7,816 nucleotides of DNA from Aquimonas sp046318115 (GCA_046318115.1 JBKCVA010000029.1:1-7816), one strand, 5' to 3'; numbered from the stretch's first letter, positions 1 to 7,462 are shown. A program made the numbers and translations. The notes: generated by a model from the sequence alone, not told the origin.

Positions 1-38
1 CCGGGGCGGTGTCGGGCTGCGGTCGTGTTCGGGTTGGA

Positions 39-81
39 CCGGGGCGGTGTCGAGCTCCGGTGGGTCAAGACCCACCCTATG
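39..81 (-). repeat. dispersed palindromic repeat, copy A
   Basis: The core at 59-76 reads GGTGGGTCAAGACCCACC, an 8-bp inverted repeat around a 2-nt centre. The asymmetric centre (AA here, TT in the other orientation) and the adjoining CTATG give the copy a direction, which is the minus strand, the same as scoA. The flank at 39-58 (CCGGGGCGGTGTCGAGCTCC) resembles the flanks of copies F and G. Positions 1-22 repeat the 39-60 flank with two mismatches but lack the palindrome, so a decayed copy probably precedes this one. Confidence 0.85.
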
Positions 82-86
82 CAGTC

Positions 87-124
87 GCGGTGGGCGGCTA
101 GGGACGTTCGGCACGGCCCACCGC
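87..124 (-). terminator. hairpin just downstream of scoA (possible 3' end structure)
   Basis: GCGGTGGGC at 87-95 and GCCCACCGC at 116-124 form a perfect 9-bp inverted repeat with a 20-nt loop. It begins 14 bp past the scoA stop codon on the minus strand. No T-run follows in that direction, so it is not a classical intrinsic terminator. It could stabilise the 3' end of the message or assist Rho-dependent termination. Confidence 0.45.
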
Positions 125-138
125 AGGCGCGCCGCGGA

Positions 139-873
139 TCAGGCGGCGCGCGTGGTGCGCTGCTCGATGCGCTTCTCGGGCGCGGCGTTCACCACGATGC
201 GGTCGACGTAGATGCCCGGCAGGTGCACATGGTCGGGGTCGATGTCGCCGATCTCGACCAGCTGCTCGACCTCGGCCACGCAGACCTTGCCGGCCATGGC
301 GCAGGCCGGGTTGAAGTTGCGCGCGGTCTTGCGGAACACCAGGTTGCCGGCCTTGTCCGCCTTCCAGGCCTTCACCAGCGAGACGTCGGCATGCAGGGCG
401 GTTTCCAGCACGTACCAGTGGCCGTCGTCGAACTGCCGCGTTTCCTTGCCCTCGGCGACCACGGTGCCGTAGCCGGTGCGGGTGAAGAAAGCCGGGATGC
501 CGGCGCCGCCGGCGCGCAGGCGCTCGGCGAGCGTGCCCTGCGGGTTGAATTCGAGCTCGAGTTCGCCGCCCAGGTACTGGCGCTCGAACTCCTTGTTCTC
601 GCCGACGTAGCTGGAAATCATCTTGCGGATCTGGCGGGTGGTGAGCAGCTGGCCCAGACCGAAGCCGTCGACGCCGGCGTTGTTGCTGATCGCGGTGAGG
701 TTCTTGGCACCCGAATCGCGCAGCGCGGCGATCAGGGCTTCGGGGATGCCGCAGAGGCCGAAGCCGCCCACCGCCAGCGTTTGGCCGTCGGCCACCAGAT
801 CGCGCAGCGCGGCCTCCGCGCTCGGGTAAACCTTGTTCTTGCCGCCGCGGGCGGCGGGTGCGGTGTCGCTCAT
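139..873 (-). CDS. scoA: 3-oxoacid CoA-transferase, subunit A
   Basis: This 244-residue protein is the alpha subunit of a family I CoA-transferase. The family moves CoA from succinyl-CoA to acetoacetate in the cytoplasm, working with a beta subunit that carries the catalytic glutamate. The glycine-rich GGFGLCGIPE is at residues 36-45, the ISNNAGVDGFGLG block at 62-74, and the GELELEFNPQGTLAERLRAG block begins near 103. ARNFNP and a C-terminal PGIYVDRIVV stretch follow. The SELE/NPQGTLAER wording fits the ScoA (LpsI-like) subgroup better than AtoD. I chose the ATG at 873 because the frame upstream of it only reads through repeats and the product length fits the family. The Shine-Dalgarno sequence is weak (GCGAGG about 8 nt upstream). 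No beta-subunit gene starts in the 138 bp downstream, where it would normally follow closely. Family assignment is sure; the exact acyl substrate is inferred. Confidence 0.93.
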   Translation of the reverse strand: MSDTAPAARGGKNKVYPSAEAALRDLVADGQTLAVGGFGLCGIPEALIAALRDSGAKNLTAISNNAGVDGFGLGQLLTTRQIRKMISSYVGENKEFERQYLGGELELEFNPQGTLAERLRAGGAGIPAFFTRTGYGTVVAEGKETRQFDDGHWYVLETALHADVSLVKAWKADKAGNLVFRKTARNFNPACAMAGKVCVAEVEQLVEIGDIDPDHVHLPGIYVDRIVVNAAPEKRIEQRTTRAA

Positions 874-910
874 GGGCGTGGCCTCGCAAGGGTGTGGGGC
901 AAGGCCGCGG

Positions 911-916
911 ATTCTA
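911..916 (-). promoter_or_regulatory. candidate -10 element for scoA
   Basis: Read on the minus strand this is TAGAAT, five of six matches to TATAAT. It lies 37 bp upstream of the scoA ATG, which would give a leader of about 30 nt. No good -35 hexamer is visible 16-18 bp further upstream (AGCGGA or GCGGAT). The call rests on the -10 alone. Confidence 0.4.
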
Positions 917-973
917 CCCGCCGGCCTCAGGCATCCGCTGCCGTACCTTCGGCCGATGCTGCACCACAACATG

Positions 974-1212
974 CCCATGGGGTGGGTCTTGACCCATCGT
1001 GACCTTGACGCCCGCCCCCGACAAAGCTCGCGCCACGCCCATAGGGTGGGTCTTGACCCACCGTGGCCTCGACGCTCGCCCCGGTCAAGGCTCGCGCCAC
1101 GTCCATAGGGTGGGTCTTGACCCACCGTGGCCTTGACGCTCGCCCCGGTCAAAGCTCGCGCCACGCCCATAGGGTGGGTCTTGACCCACCGTGGCGTGAA
1201 TGCTCGCGCCGG
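974..1212 (+). repeat. tandem array of four palindromes with an exact 64-bp period
   Basis: Palindrome cores start at 981, 1045, 1109 and 1173, each exactly 64 bp apart. The core is GGTGGGTCTTGACCCACC; the first copy ends GACCCATC. Each is preceded by CCCATAG (CCCATGG in the first, TCCATAG in the third). The 46 bp between cores is also conserved: GTGGCC, then a CTTGACGCTCGCC-like block, then GGTCAAGGCTCGCGCCACG. It is therefore a tandem repeat, not repeats with unique spacers. GTGGC and GCCAC at the two ends of the inter-core segment form a second inverted repeat. The last unit decays after about 1212. The array sits between the divergent scoA and ettA genes. Confidence 0.9.
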
Positions 1213-1259
1213 CTCCGATCATCCGCATGCGTCGGGGCTTCACGGGCGCAGAGGGATAT

Positions 1260-1281
1260 CCGGGGCGAGCATGGAGCTATG
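1260..1281 (-). repeat. repeat remnant lacking its palindrome
   Basis: The left flank of the minus-oriented copies (CCGGGGCGAGC, then GAGCT) is present at 1260-1278. It then joins directly to ATG, which in intact copies lies just beyond the palindrome. The roughly 22 bp holding the palindrome is missing. It is either a clean deletion or a copy that never carried the core. Confidence 0.5.
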
Positions 1282-1298
1282 CCGCTTCGATGGCGGTT

Positions 1299-1342
1299 GG
1301 GGCGAGCGTCGCGCTCCGGTGGGTCAAGACCCACCCTATGGG
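1299..1342 (-). repeat. dispersed palindromic repeat, copy F
   Basis: The core at 1318-1335 is the perfect GGTGGGTCAAGACCCACC. It is followed by CTATGGG and preceded by GGGGCGAGCGTCGCGCTCC. Its direction is opposite to the 974-1212 array, so the array and this copy face each other across about 130 bp. Confidence 0.85.
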
Positions 1343-1351
1343 CTCGGAAGT

Positions 1352-1396
1352 CCGGGGCGAGCGTCGAGCTCCGGTGTGTCAAGACCCACCCGATGG
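1352..1396 (-). repeat. dispersed palindromic repeat, copy G
   Basis: The core at 1373-1390 reads GGTGTGTCAAGACCCACC, with one change that breaks a stem pair. The flanks are CCGGGGCGAGCGTCGAGCTC before and CGATGG after. It starts 55 bp after the core of copy F in the same direction, so the exact 64-bp spacing is not kept here. Confidence 0.8.
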
Positions 1397-1429
1397 ATCG
1401 GATTGCCCGGGGCGCTCCGGCGCCCGCCC

Positions 1430-1438
1430 TGCTAGACT
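1430..1438 (+). promoter_or_regulatory. candidate extended -10 promoter for ettA
   Basis: TGCTAGACT combines the TG of an extended -10 with a TAGACT hexamer (four of six to TATAAT). It lies 93 bp before the ettA ATG, beyond the last repeat copy. TTGCCC at 1403-1408 is too far away (24 bp) for a normal -35, so this would depend on the extended -10. The leader would be about 85 nt. Confidence 0.4.
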
Positions 1439-1531
1439 TCGCGGTCTTCCGCGCCTGTGCGACCGCCTGCTGCCTTCTCGGCATCGGGCTGCTGACCTGC
1501 GCGACCCACGCCCGAGGATCAGGACCCCGCC

Positions 1532-3193
<1,662 letters not shown>

Positions 3194-3197
3194 GAGC

Positions 3198-3227
3198 GGG
3201 GATTGGGGATTGGGGATTCGGGATTGG
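3198..3227 (+). repeat. tandem GGGGATT repeat, left arm of an inverted pair
   Basis: Three GGGGATT words and one CGGGATT run head to tail with a 7-nt period, starting 5 bp after the ettA stop codon. Four G-runs of three or more separated by ATT/ATTC loops satisfy the usual G-quadruplex pattern on the plus strand. The right arm at 3344-3373 is the inverted partner; GGGATTCGGGATTGG (15 nt) is shared perfectly. Confidence 0.85.
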
Positions 3228-3255
3228 ACGAAGACCCGTGCCGCGAGATTGAAGA

Positions 3256-3285
3256 CCCCCGCCCTGCGCGGGGGTTTTCGTTTTT
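3256..3285 (+). terminator. intrinsic terminator of ettA
   Basis: CCCCCGC (3256-3262) and GCGGGGG (3268-3274) form a GC-rich 7-bp stem with loop CCTGC. The T-rich tract TTTTCGTTTTT follows immediately at 3275-3285. It lies about 60 bp after the ettA stop and points in the same direction. It should separate ettA from alaA transcription. Confidence 0.9.
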
Positions 3286-3343
3286 CACAGCCGTCGACTC
3301 GGCGGCCAGGCCACCCCGACGCACCCGGCACATCACCCGCTGT

Positions 3344-3373
3344 GAATCCCCAATCCCCAATCCCGAATCCCGG
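3344..3373 (-). repeat. tandem GGGGATT repeat, right arm of the inverted pair
   Basis: Two AATCCCC words and two AATCCCG words read as GGGGATT/CGGGATT on the minus strand. Together with the left arm they enclose about 120 bp that contains the ettA terminator. The minus strand here also fits a G-quadruplex pattern. Confidence 0.85.
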
Positions 3374-3385
3374 CTCCAAACTCCT

Positions 3386-3407
3386 AACGCCGCGAGGCGT
3401 TTAACGC
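3386..3407 (+). promoter_or_regulatory. overlapping hairpins in the alaA upstream region
   Basis: AACGCC (3386-3391), the GNRA-type loop GCGA and GGCGTT (3396-3401) form one perfect hairpin. GCGTT (3397-3401) can instead pair with AACGC (3403-3407), but a 1-nt loop makes that implausible as RNA. A weak -10-like TAGTCT follows at 3408-3413, 30 bp before the alaA ATG. If it were the promoter, the dyad would be a DNA site rather than RNA structure. No function can be assigned. Confidence 0.3.
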
Positions 3408-3443
3408 TAGTCTTGACGCCCCTTGAACGCTCGTCCCACGCCC

Positions 3444-4685
3444 ATGTCGCACCGCCCCGTCCCGACCAGCCAACGCCTTGAACAGGTCCGCTACGAAATC
3501 CGCGGGGAACTGGCGCGGCGAGCTCGGGAGCTGGAGCAGGCGGGACGCAAGCTGTTCAAGCTCAACATCGGCAACCCCGGGGCCTTTGGCCTGCATGCCC
3601 CTGCGCACATCCAGCAGGCCATCGCCGAGCACATCGCCGACAGCGATCCCTACTGCCACCAGCAGGGCCTGCCGCAGGCCCGCGAGGCCGTGGCCGCGCT
3701 GCACGTGGCGCGCGGCAGCAGTGGCGTGACTCCGAACGACGTGTTCCTCGGCAACGGCGTCAGCGAGCTGATCGACATCGCGCTGCGCGCCCTGCTCAAC
3801 CCCGGCGAAGAAGTCCTGCTGCCCAGCCCGGACTACCCGCTGTGGAGCGCAGCCACGCTGTTGAACGGCGGCAACCCGCGCTACTACCACTGCCGGCCCG
3901 AGCACGGCTTCCTGCCCGATCCCGAGCAGATCGAGGCGCTGATCACCGCGCGCACCCGCGCGCTGGTGCTGATCAACCCGAACAACCCGACCGGCGCGGT
4001 GTACCCGCGCGCGCTGCTGCAGCAGATTGTCGAGATCGCCGAGCGCCATCGGCTGGTGCTGATGGTCGATGAGATCTACGACGGCCTGACCTACGACGGT
4101 GCGGAGTTCGTGCCGCTCGCACCGCTCTGCGGCGACGTCCCCTGCCTGTCGTTTGGCGGCCTGTCCAAGGTCTATCGCGGCTGCGGCTTCCGCGCCGGCT
4201 GGGTGGTGCTGTCCGGGCACCGCGGGCGGCTGGCCGAGTACCACCACGCCTTCGACCTGCTCGGTGCGCTGCGCCTGTGCGCCAACGTGCCCGCGCAGTG
4301 GGCGATTCCGGCGGCGCTCAACGGCCCCGACACGGCCAGCGCGCTGACCGCACCCGGTGGTCGGCTGCACGCGGCGCGGCAGGCGGTGATCGATGCCTGC
4401 AAGAAGAGCCCGCGGCTGTCGGTGGTGGCGCCGGGCGGCTCGATGTTCGCGTTTCCGGGCATCGACACCCGCGACCTGCCCGGCTTCGATGACTACCGCT
4501 TCGCGCTGGAGCTGCTGGAGCAGGACGGCGTGCTGATCGTGCCGGGCTCCAGCTTCAACGTCGCCTATCGCAACCACTTCCGCGTGACCCTGCTGCCCGA
4601 GCCCGCCGACATCGCCGAGGTCTTCCGGCGCATCGACGGCGCGCTGGACCGGCAGGCGCAGGCGATCAAGCGGGCGGTGGCCTGA
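3444..4685 (+). CDS. alaA: PLP-dependent aminotransferase, AlaA-type (glutamate-pyruvate)
   Basis: The 413-residue protein is a fold type I aminotransferase (class I/II) closely resembling E. coli AlaA (405 aa), which makes alanine from pyruvate and glutamate in the cytoplasm. Landmarks are the N-terminal LEQVRYEIRGEL, LNIGNP at 40-45, LGNGVSELID, the PSPDYPLW block, NPNNPTGAVY from 178, DEIYDGLTYD with Asp209 and Tyr212 as cofactor contacts, and SFGGLSKVYR with the PLP-binding Lys242. LRLCANVPAQ and the C-terminal HFRVTLLP, carrying the likely carboxylate-binding Arg, follow. I prefer the ATG at 3444. An in-frame TTG at 3423 would add only seven residues (NARPTP type). No Shine-Dalgarno sequence is obvious, and the leader resembles the repeat unit. 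Upstream transcription is blocked by the ettA terminator, so the gene should have its own promoter. Relatives such as aspartate or valine-pyruvate aminotransferase are less likely. Confidence 0.9.
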   Translation: MSHRPVPTSQRLEQVRYEIRGELARRARELEQAGRKLFKLNIGNPGAFGLHAPAHIQQAIAEHIADSDPYCHQQGLPQAREAVAALHVARGSSGVTPNDVFLGNGVSELIDIALRALLNPGEEVLLPSPDYPLWSAATLLNGGNPRYYHCRPEHGFLPDPEQIEALITARTRALVLINPNNPTGAVYPRALLQQIVEIAERHRLVLMVDEIYDGLTYDGAEFVPLAPLCGDVPCLSFGGLSKVYRGCGFRAGWVVLSGHRGRLAEYHHAFDLLGALRLCANVPAQWAIPAALNGPDTASALTAPGGRLHAARQAVIDACKKSPRLSVVAPGGSMFAFPGIDTRDLPGFDDYRFALELLEQDGVLIVPGSSFNVAYRNHFRVTLLPEPADIAEVFRRIDGALDRQAQAIKRAVA

Positions 4686-4802
4686 TCCCGCTTATCGCGG
4701 CTGAATGCGTACCAGTTGGCGTTGAGGTGTTGCGATGTCTCGGATGCAGTGTCGTGCTCAAAAGCCCCGGATGCGAGGACGTGTCTCGCGGCGGGAACCC
4801 GC

Positions 4803-5411
4803 ATGATGGGCCGCAAATACCTTGCCCTCGGCGACTCCTACACCATCGGCGAAGCCGTCGCCGAGGACCTGCGCTGGCCAGTGCAGCTGGTGGCCCGGCT
4901 CAACCGTCGGGAGTTCCACTTCGACCCACCCGAGATCATCGCCACCACCGGCTGGACCACCGACGAGCTGGCCGCGGCGATGGATGGGAAGTATCCGGCC
5001 GGTACGCGCGCCGACTTCGACCTGGTCAGCCTGCTGATCGGCGTCAACAACCAGTACCGGGGGCGAACGCTCGACGAGTACCGCGAGCAGTTCGGCGCCC
5101 TGCTTGAGCGCGCGCTGGCGCTGGCCGGCGACGACCCCCAGCGGGTGATCGTGCTGGCCATTCCCGACTGGGGCGTGACGCCCTTTGGCGCCAAGAGCGG
5201 CCGCGACACCGCACAGATCGCCCGCGAGCTCGATGCCTTCAACGCTGCCGCTGCCGAAATCGCGAGGGCGCGCGGGGTGCGCTTCGTCGACACCAGCGCC
5301 GTCTCGCGCCAGCGCGGCGCCGAGTGGGTGGCCGAGGATGGCCTGCACCCGAGCGGTGCGCTCTACGCCGCCTGGGCCGAAGCCGCCGAGATCGCGCTGC
5401 TCGGCCCATAG
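4803..5411 (+). CDS. SGNH/GDSL-family hydrolase
   Basis: The 202-residue protein is an esterase/lipase-like SGNH hydrolase. GDSYTIGE at 10-17 is block I with nucleophile Ser12. Gly50 in TTGWTTDE can serve as the block II oxyanion residue. GVNNQ at 80-84 is block III, with Asn instead of the more usual Asp after the conserved Asn. DGLHPSG places Asp179 and His182 for the catalytic dyad of block V. Block I begins ten residues from the start and there is no signal peptide, so it should be cytoplasmic. The frame stays open to a TTG at 4716, but that would add 29 unlikely residues. I chose ATG 4803, with ATG 4806 equally possible; the ribosome site is weak. It begins 117 bp after alaA, where only a poor promoter (TTGAGG 4722, TGCAGT 4745) is visible. 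The stop TAG is part of a downstream repeat. The substrate is unknown. Confidence 0.88.
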   Translation: MMGRKYLALGDSYTIGEAVAEDLRWPVQLVARLNRREFHFDPPEIIATTGWTTDELAAAMDGKYPAGTRADFDLVSLLIGVNNQYRGRTLDEYREQFGALLERALALAGDDPQRVIVLAIPDWGVTPFGAKSGRDTAQIARELDAFNAAAAEIARARGVRFVDTSAVSRQRGAEWVAEDGLHPSGALYAAWAEAAEIALLGP

Positions 5412-5457
5412 GGTAGGTCTCGACCCACCGTGGCCGCCACGCTCGCCTCGGTTCCGG
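5405..5457 (+). repeat. dispersed palindromic repeat, copy H, overlapping a stop codon
   Basis: The core at 5412-5429 reads GGTAGGTCTCGACCCACC. It is preceded by CCCATAG (5405-5411) and followed by GTGGCCGCCACGCTCGCC, as in the 974-1212 array. Two changes in the core weaken the palindrome. The TAG at 5409-5411 is also the stop codon of the SGNH hydrolase gene. Confidence 0.8.
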
Positions 5458-5965
5458 TAGTCGAAGTCGAAGCGCACCCAGCTGCGATCGGGCCGACCGC
5501 GCGCGCCGTCGCCCCCAACATCCTCGATCGCGGGCAGCCGCTGGCCGACGGCACGCGCCCGGGCAGGGTTGGGCGACAGCGTCCTCACCCGCGTTGGCGG
5601 GCCGGGACGCACCTGACCGCTTGGACTCGGCGCTTTGCGGCGCGCGCTCCTCCGGGCTCCGCGGCGCGATCCGCCCGCACGCTCTCCCGTGCGCGATCTC
5701 AGCTCGTAACGCTCACCGCGCCGATGGCAACCGCCCGGCATTTAAGGGCCCGAGTGGCCTCCGCAGCTCGCGAATGATCTTTCCGGAGTTCTTCAAGCCA
5801 TTGATGCTGAAACCATTCCGCTCGAAACGCTCCGACTTGATCGATCTGGAGGCGCGGCCTGCGCGGGCTCGCTGAGGCTGCACCCCTGATCTGGCGAAGG
5901 CGCGCAGCACGCAGCGCGGCGACTGCACCAGACACGCTCGGCACGCCCTTTGCGGAGGTTTCACC
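5458..5965. other. intergenic stretch without a defensible gene
   Basis: About 500 bp separates copy H from the next start codon. Open frames exist on both strands but none shows a recognisable motif, a good start or a family-like product. On the minus strand, about 5455-5585 has strongly GC-ending codons (VRFDFDYRNRGE among the residues) and may be a gene remnant. About 5755-5845 is clearly less GC-rich than its surroundings. No tRNA, terminator or palindrome copy is visible. The promoter of the downstream gene should lie here, but I could not pick one out. Confidence 0.4.
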
Positions 5966-7372
5966 ATGGCTGACCCATCCCAACCCATCGGCGCCTTCCC
6001 TGCGTTTCGGCTCGATGCCGGCGCCGACGCGCAGCCGATCGAGATACACCTCATCGCCCAGCTCGCTGCGGGCAGCGGCGATCGGCTGATCGAAGAGGCC
6101 GGCGCACGCCAGCGGGCGCACCCGGCCTATCGCGACGCCCTGGATGAGCCCTCGGTACGGCTGGCCGGCATGCACCTCGCCCACGGCGATCCGTCGTCGC
6201 TGTACAGCTTCGTGGTCGGCCCGCAGGGGCATCCCTTCCACCGGCATGCGGGGGCACGCATGTTCACCGCGATCTCCGGAAGCTCGGGCGCGCTGCTGCG
6301 CTTCTCCGGCGCGAGCGATGCCGAGCTGGCTGTTGACCCCAGCGCCTTCGTGCGGGCCTTGCAGCAGGTTCGCGTGCCGCCGGACAGCCTGTTCAGCGTT
6401 CGCTTCGGGGGTGCCACCTGGCATCAGTTCCTGCCGCAGCGGCCCGGGCGCGGGCACGCCGCCCTGTTCGCCCTGTCTTGCCACACCGACGAACTCGGCG
6501 GCGATCTGGACGAGGCCCTGCGCGCGCGGATCCTCGCCGACCGCGCCGACATTCCCTGCCTTACCGAGACCGTGCCGGAACCGGTGCGCGCACTGTTGGC
6601 CGCAAATCCGGCGCCCGCGGTCGAACACCGGCTGAGCCTTGCCACGAAGCCCGACAGCTACGCCCAAGGCCTCGGCGACCTGCTGCGCCGCGCCAGCGGG
6701 CGACTGCAGTCGACACTCGCGCGCTGGCAAACCCCGGCACGCCGTGCCACCACGCCGCCTCTTGGTCCAATGACGCGTCGTGAGCAGCAGCTGCCCGCGC
6801 GCAGCCTGCTGCCTGAGCTGCTGGCGGAAGGCCACGACGACTGCACGCTGCTCGAACTGCCCGCCGAGCTGGGCCCAAAGCCTTCGGCGACCCGTCTGCT
6901 GGCGCGGGTGCTTGAGGGCTTCGTGGAGAATCCGCCGGCCAGCGTCGGAATGCTGATGCGCCTGCGCAACCTGCTGGTCAGACCGCTGGGCCTGCGCACC
7001 GCCACGCTGGGCTGCCCGGTGTCCTCCTTGCAGACCACGGACGCCCCCGACCGCTTCGTCGGCCGTTACCCGGTGCTGGCCAGCCAGGTCTCGGCGGACG
7101 ACCGCTGGGCGGAAGTCATCCTCGGCGCGAACGATCGACACCTGCGCTTCCGCAGCAGCGTGAGCGTGAGCCTCGAACCCGCTGGCCGCTGCCAGATCCG
7201 ACTGGCCACACGCGTCAGCACCCGCAACGCGTTCGGCGCCTTCTACCTGTTCGCGATCCGTCGCGTGCACGAGCGCCACGTCGCACCGACGCTGCTGCGC
7301 TGGGCGGTAGGCCATGCGCTCGCAGCGACTGACCCCGTCGCGCCTCGCCCATGCGCTGAAGGCGCGGGATAG
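5966..7372 (+). CDS. cupin-like / DUF2867-like two-domain protein
   Basis: I know no characterised counterpart of this 468-residue protein. The N-terminal half (about 25-180) looks cupin-like. GHPFHRHAGARMFTAISGS at 88-106 fits the first cupin motif, with His92 and His94 as metal-ligand candidates, but the usual Glu position is Arg98. FGGATWHQF at 147-155 supplies His153 as in the second motif. A Pro/Arg-rich linker (about 225-275) follows. The C-terminal part (about 280-455) resembles DUF2867: LLPELLAEGHDD, then RPLGLRT, FVGRYPVL, a WAEVILGANDRHLRFRSSV block, and TRVSTRNAFGAFYLFAIRRVHERHVAPTLL. There is no signal peptide or membrane segment, so it should be cytosolic. The start is well supported by GGAGG at 5954-5958, 7 nt before the ATG. 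It is monocistronic as far as can be seen. The DUF2867 call is moderately sure; the cupin call is a motif-level inference. Confidence 0.75.
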   Translation: MADPSQPIGAFPAFRLDAGADAQPIEIHLIAQLAAGSGDRLIEEAGARQRAHPAYRDALDEPSVRLAGMHLAHGDPSSLYSFVVGPQGHPFHRHAGARMFTAISGSSGALLRFSGASDAELAVDPSAFVRALQQVRVPPDSLFSVRFGGATWHQFLPQRPGRGHAALFALSCHTDELGGDLDEALRARILADRADIPCLTETVPEPVRALLAANPAPAVEHRLSLATKPDSYAQGLGDLLRRASGRLQSTLARWQTPARRATTPPLGPMTRREQQLPARSLLPELLAEGHDDCTLLELPAELGPKPSATRLLARVLEGFVENPPASVGMLMRLRNLLVRPLGLRTATLGCPVSSLQTTDAPDRFVGRYPVLASQVSADDRWAEVILGANDRHLRFRSSVSVSLEPAGRCQIRLATRVSTRNAFGAFYLFAIRRVHERHVAPTLLRWAVGHALAATDPVAPRPCAEGAG

Positions 7373-7417
7373 CCCATCCGCATGTCGAGCGCTTTGCCAA
7401 AGACACGCCCCACGGAC

Positions 7418-7462
7418 CCCATAGGGCGGGTCTTGACCCACCGATGCTTGATCCTCGCCGCG
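7418..7462 (+). repeat. dispersed palindromic repeat, copy I
   Basis: CCCATAG (7418-7424) is followed by the core GGCGGGTCTTGACCCACC at 7425-7442, one change from consensus. The downstream flank (GATGCTTGATCCTCGCC) keeps only part of the array unit. It lies 46 bp past the stop of the cupin/DUF2867 gene and points the same way. Confidence 0.85.

Noticed and set aside
59..76. The palindromic cores as intrinsic terminators
   Set aside because: The stem would be adequate but no T-run follows any copy, and several copies lie upstream of genes rather than downstream.
874..1170. N-terminal extension of scoA up to 1170
   Set aside because: The extra residues are translations of the repeat units (MGVARAL, GGSRPTLWAW) and no CoA-transferase has such an extension.
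974..1212. CRISPR array, because of regularly spaced palindromic repeats
   Set aside because: The 46-bp segments between palindromes are themselves nearly identical, so there are no unique spacers, and no cas gene is present. It is a tandem repeat.
3384..4577. 397-codon open frame on the minus strand
   Set aside because: It is antisense to alaA, and the translation has no recognisable domain.
4688..4700. CCGC-TTATC-GCGG hairpin after alaA as a terminator
   Set aside because: Only a 4-bp stem and no T-tract follow it.
5430..5777. 115-residue open frame starting inside repeat copy H
   Set aside because: The start lies in the repeat, there is no ribosome site, and the composition is rich in Ala/Arg/Pro without motifs.
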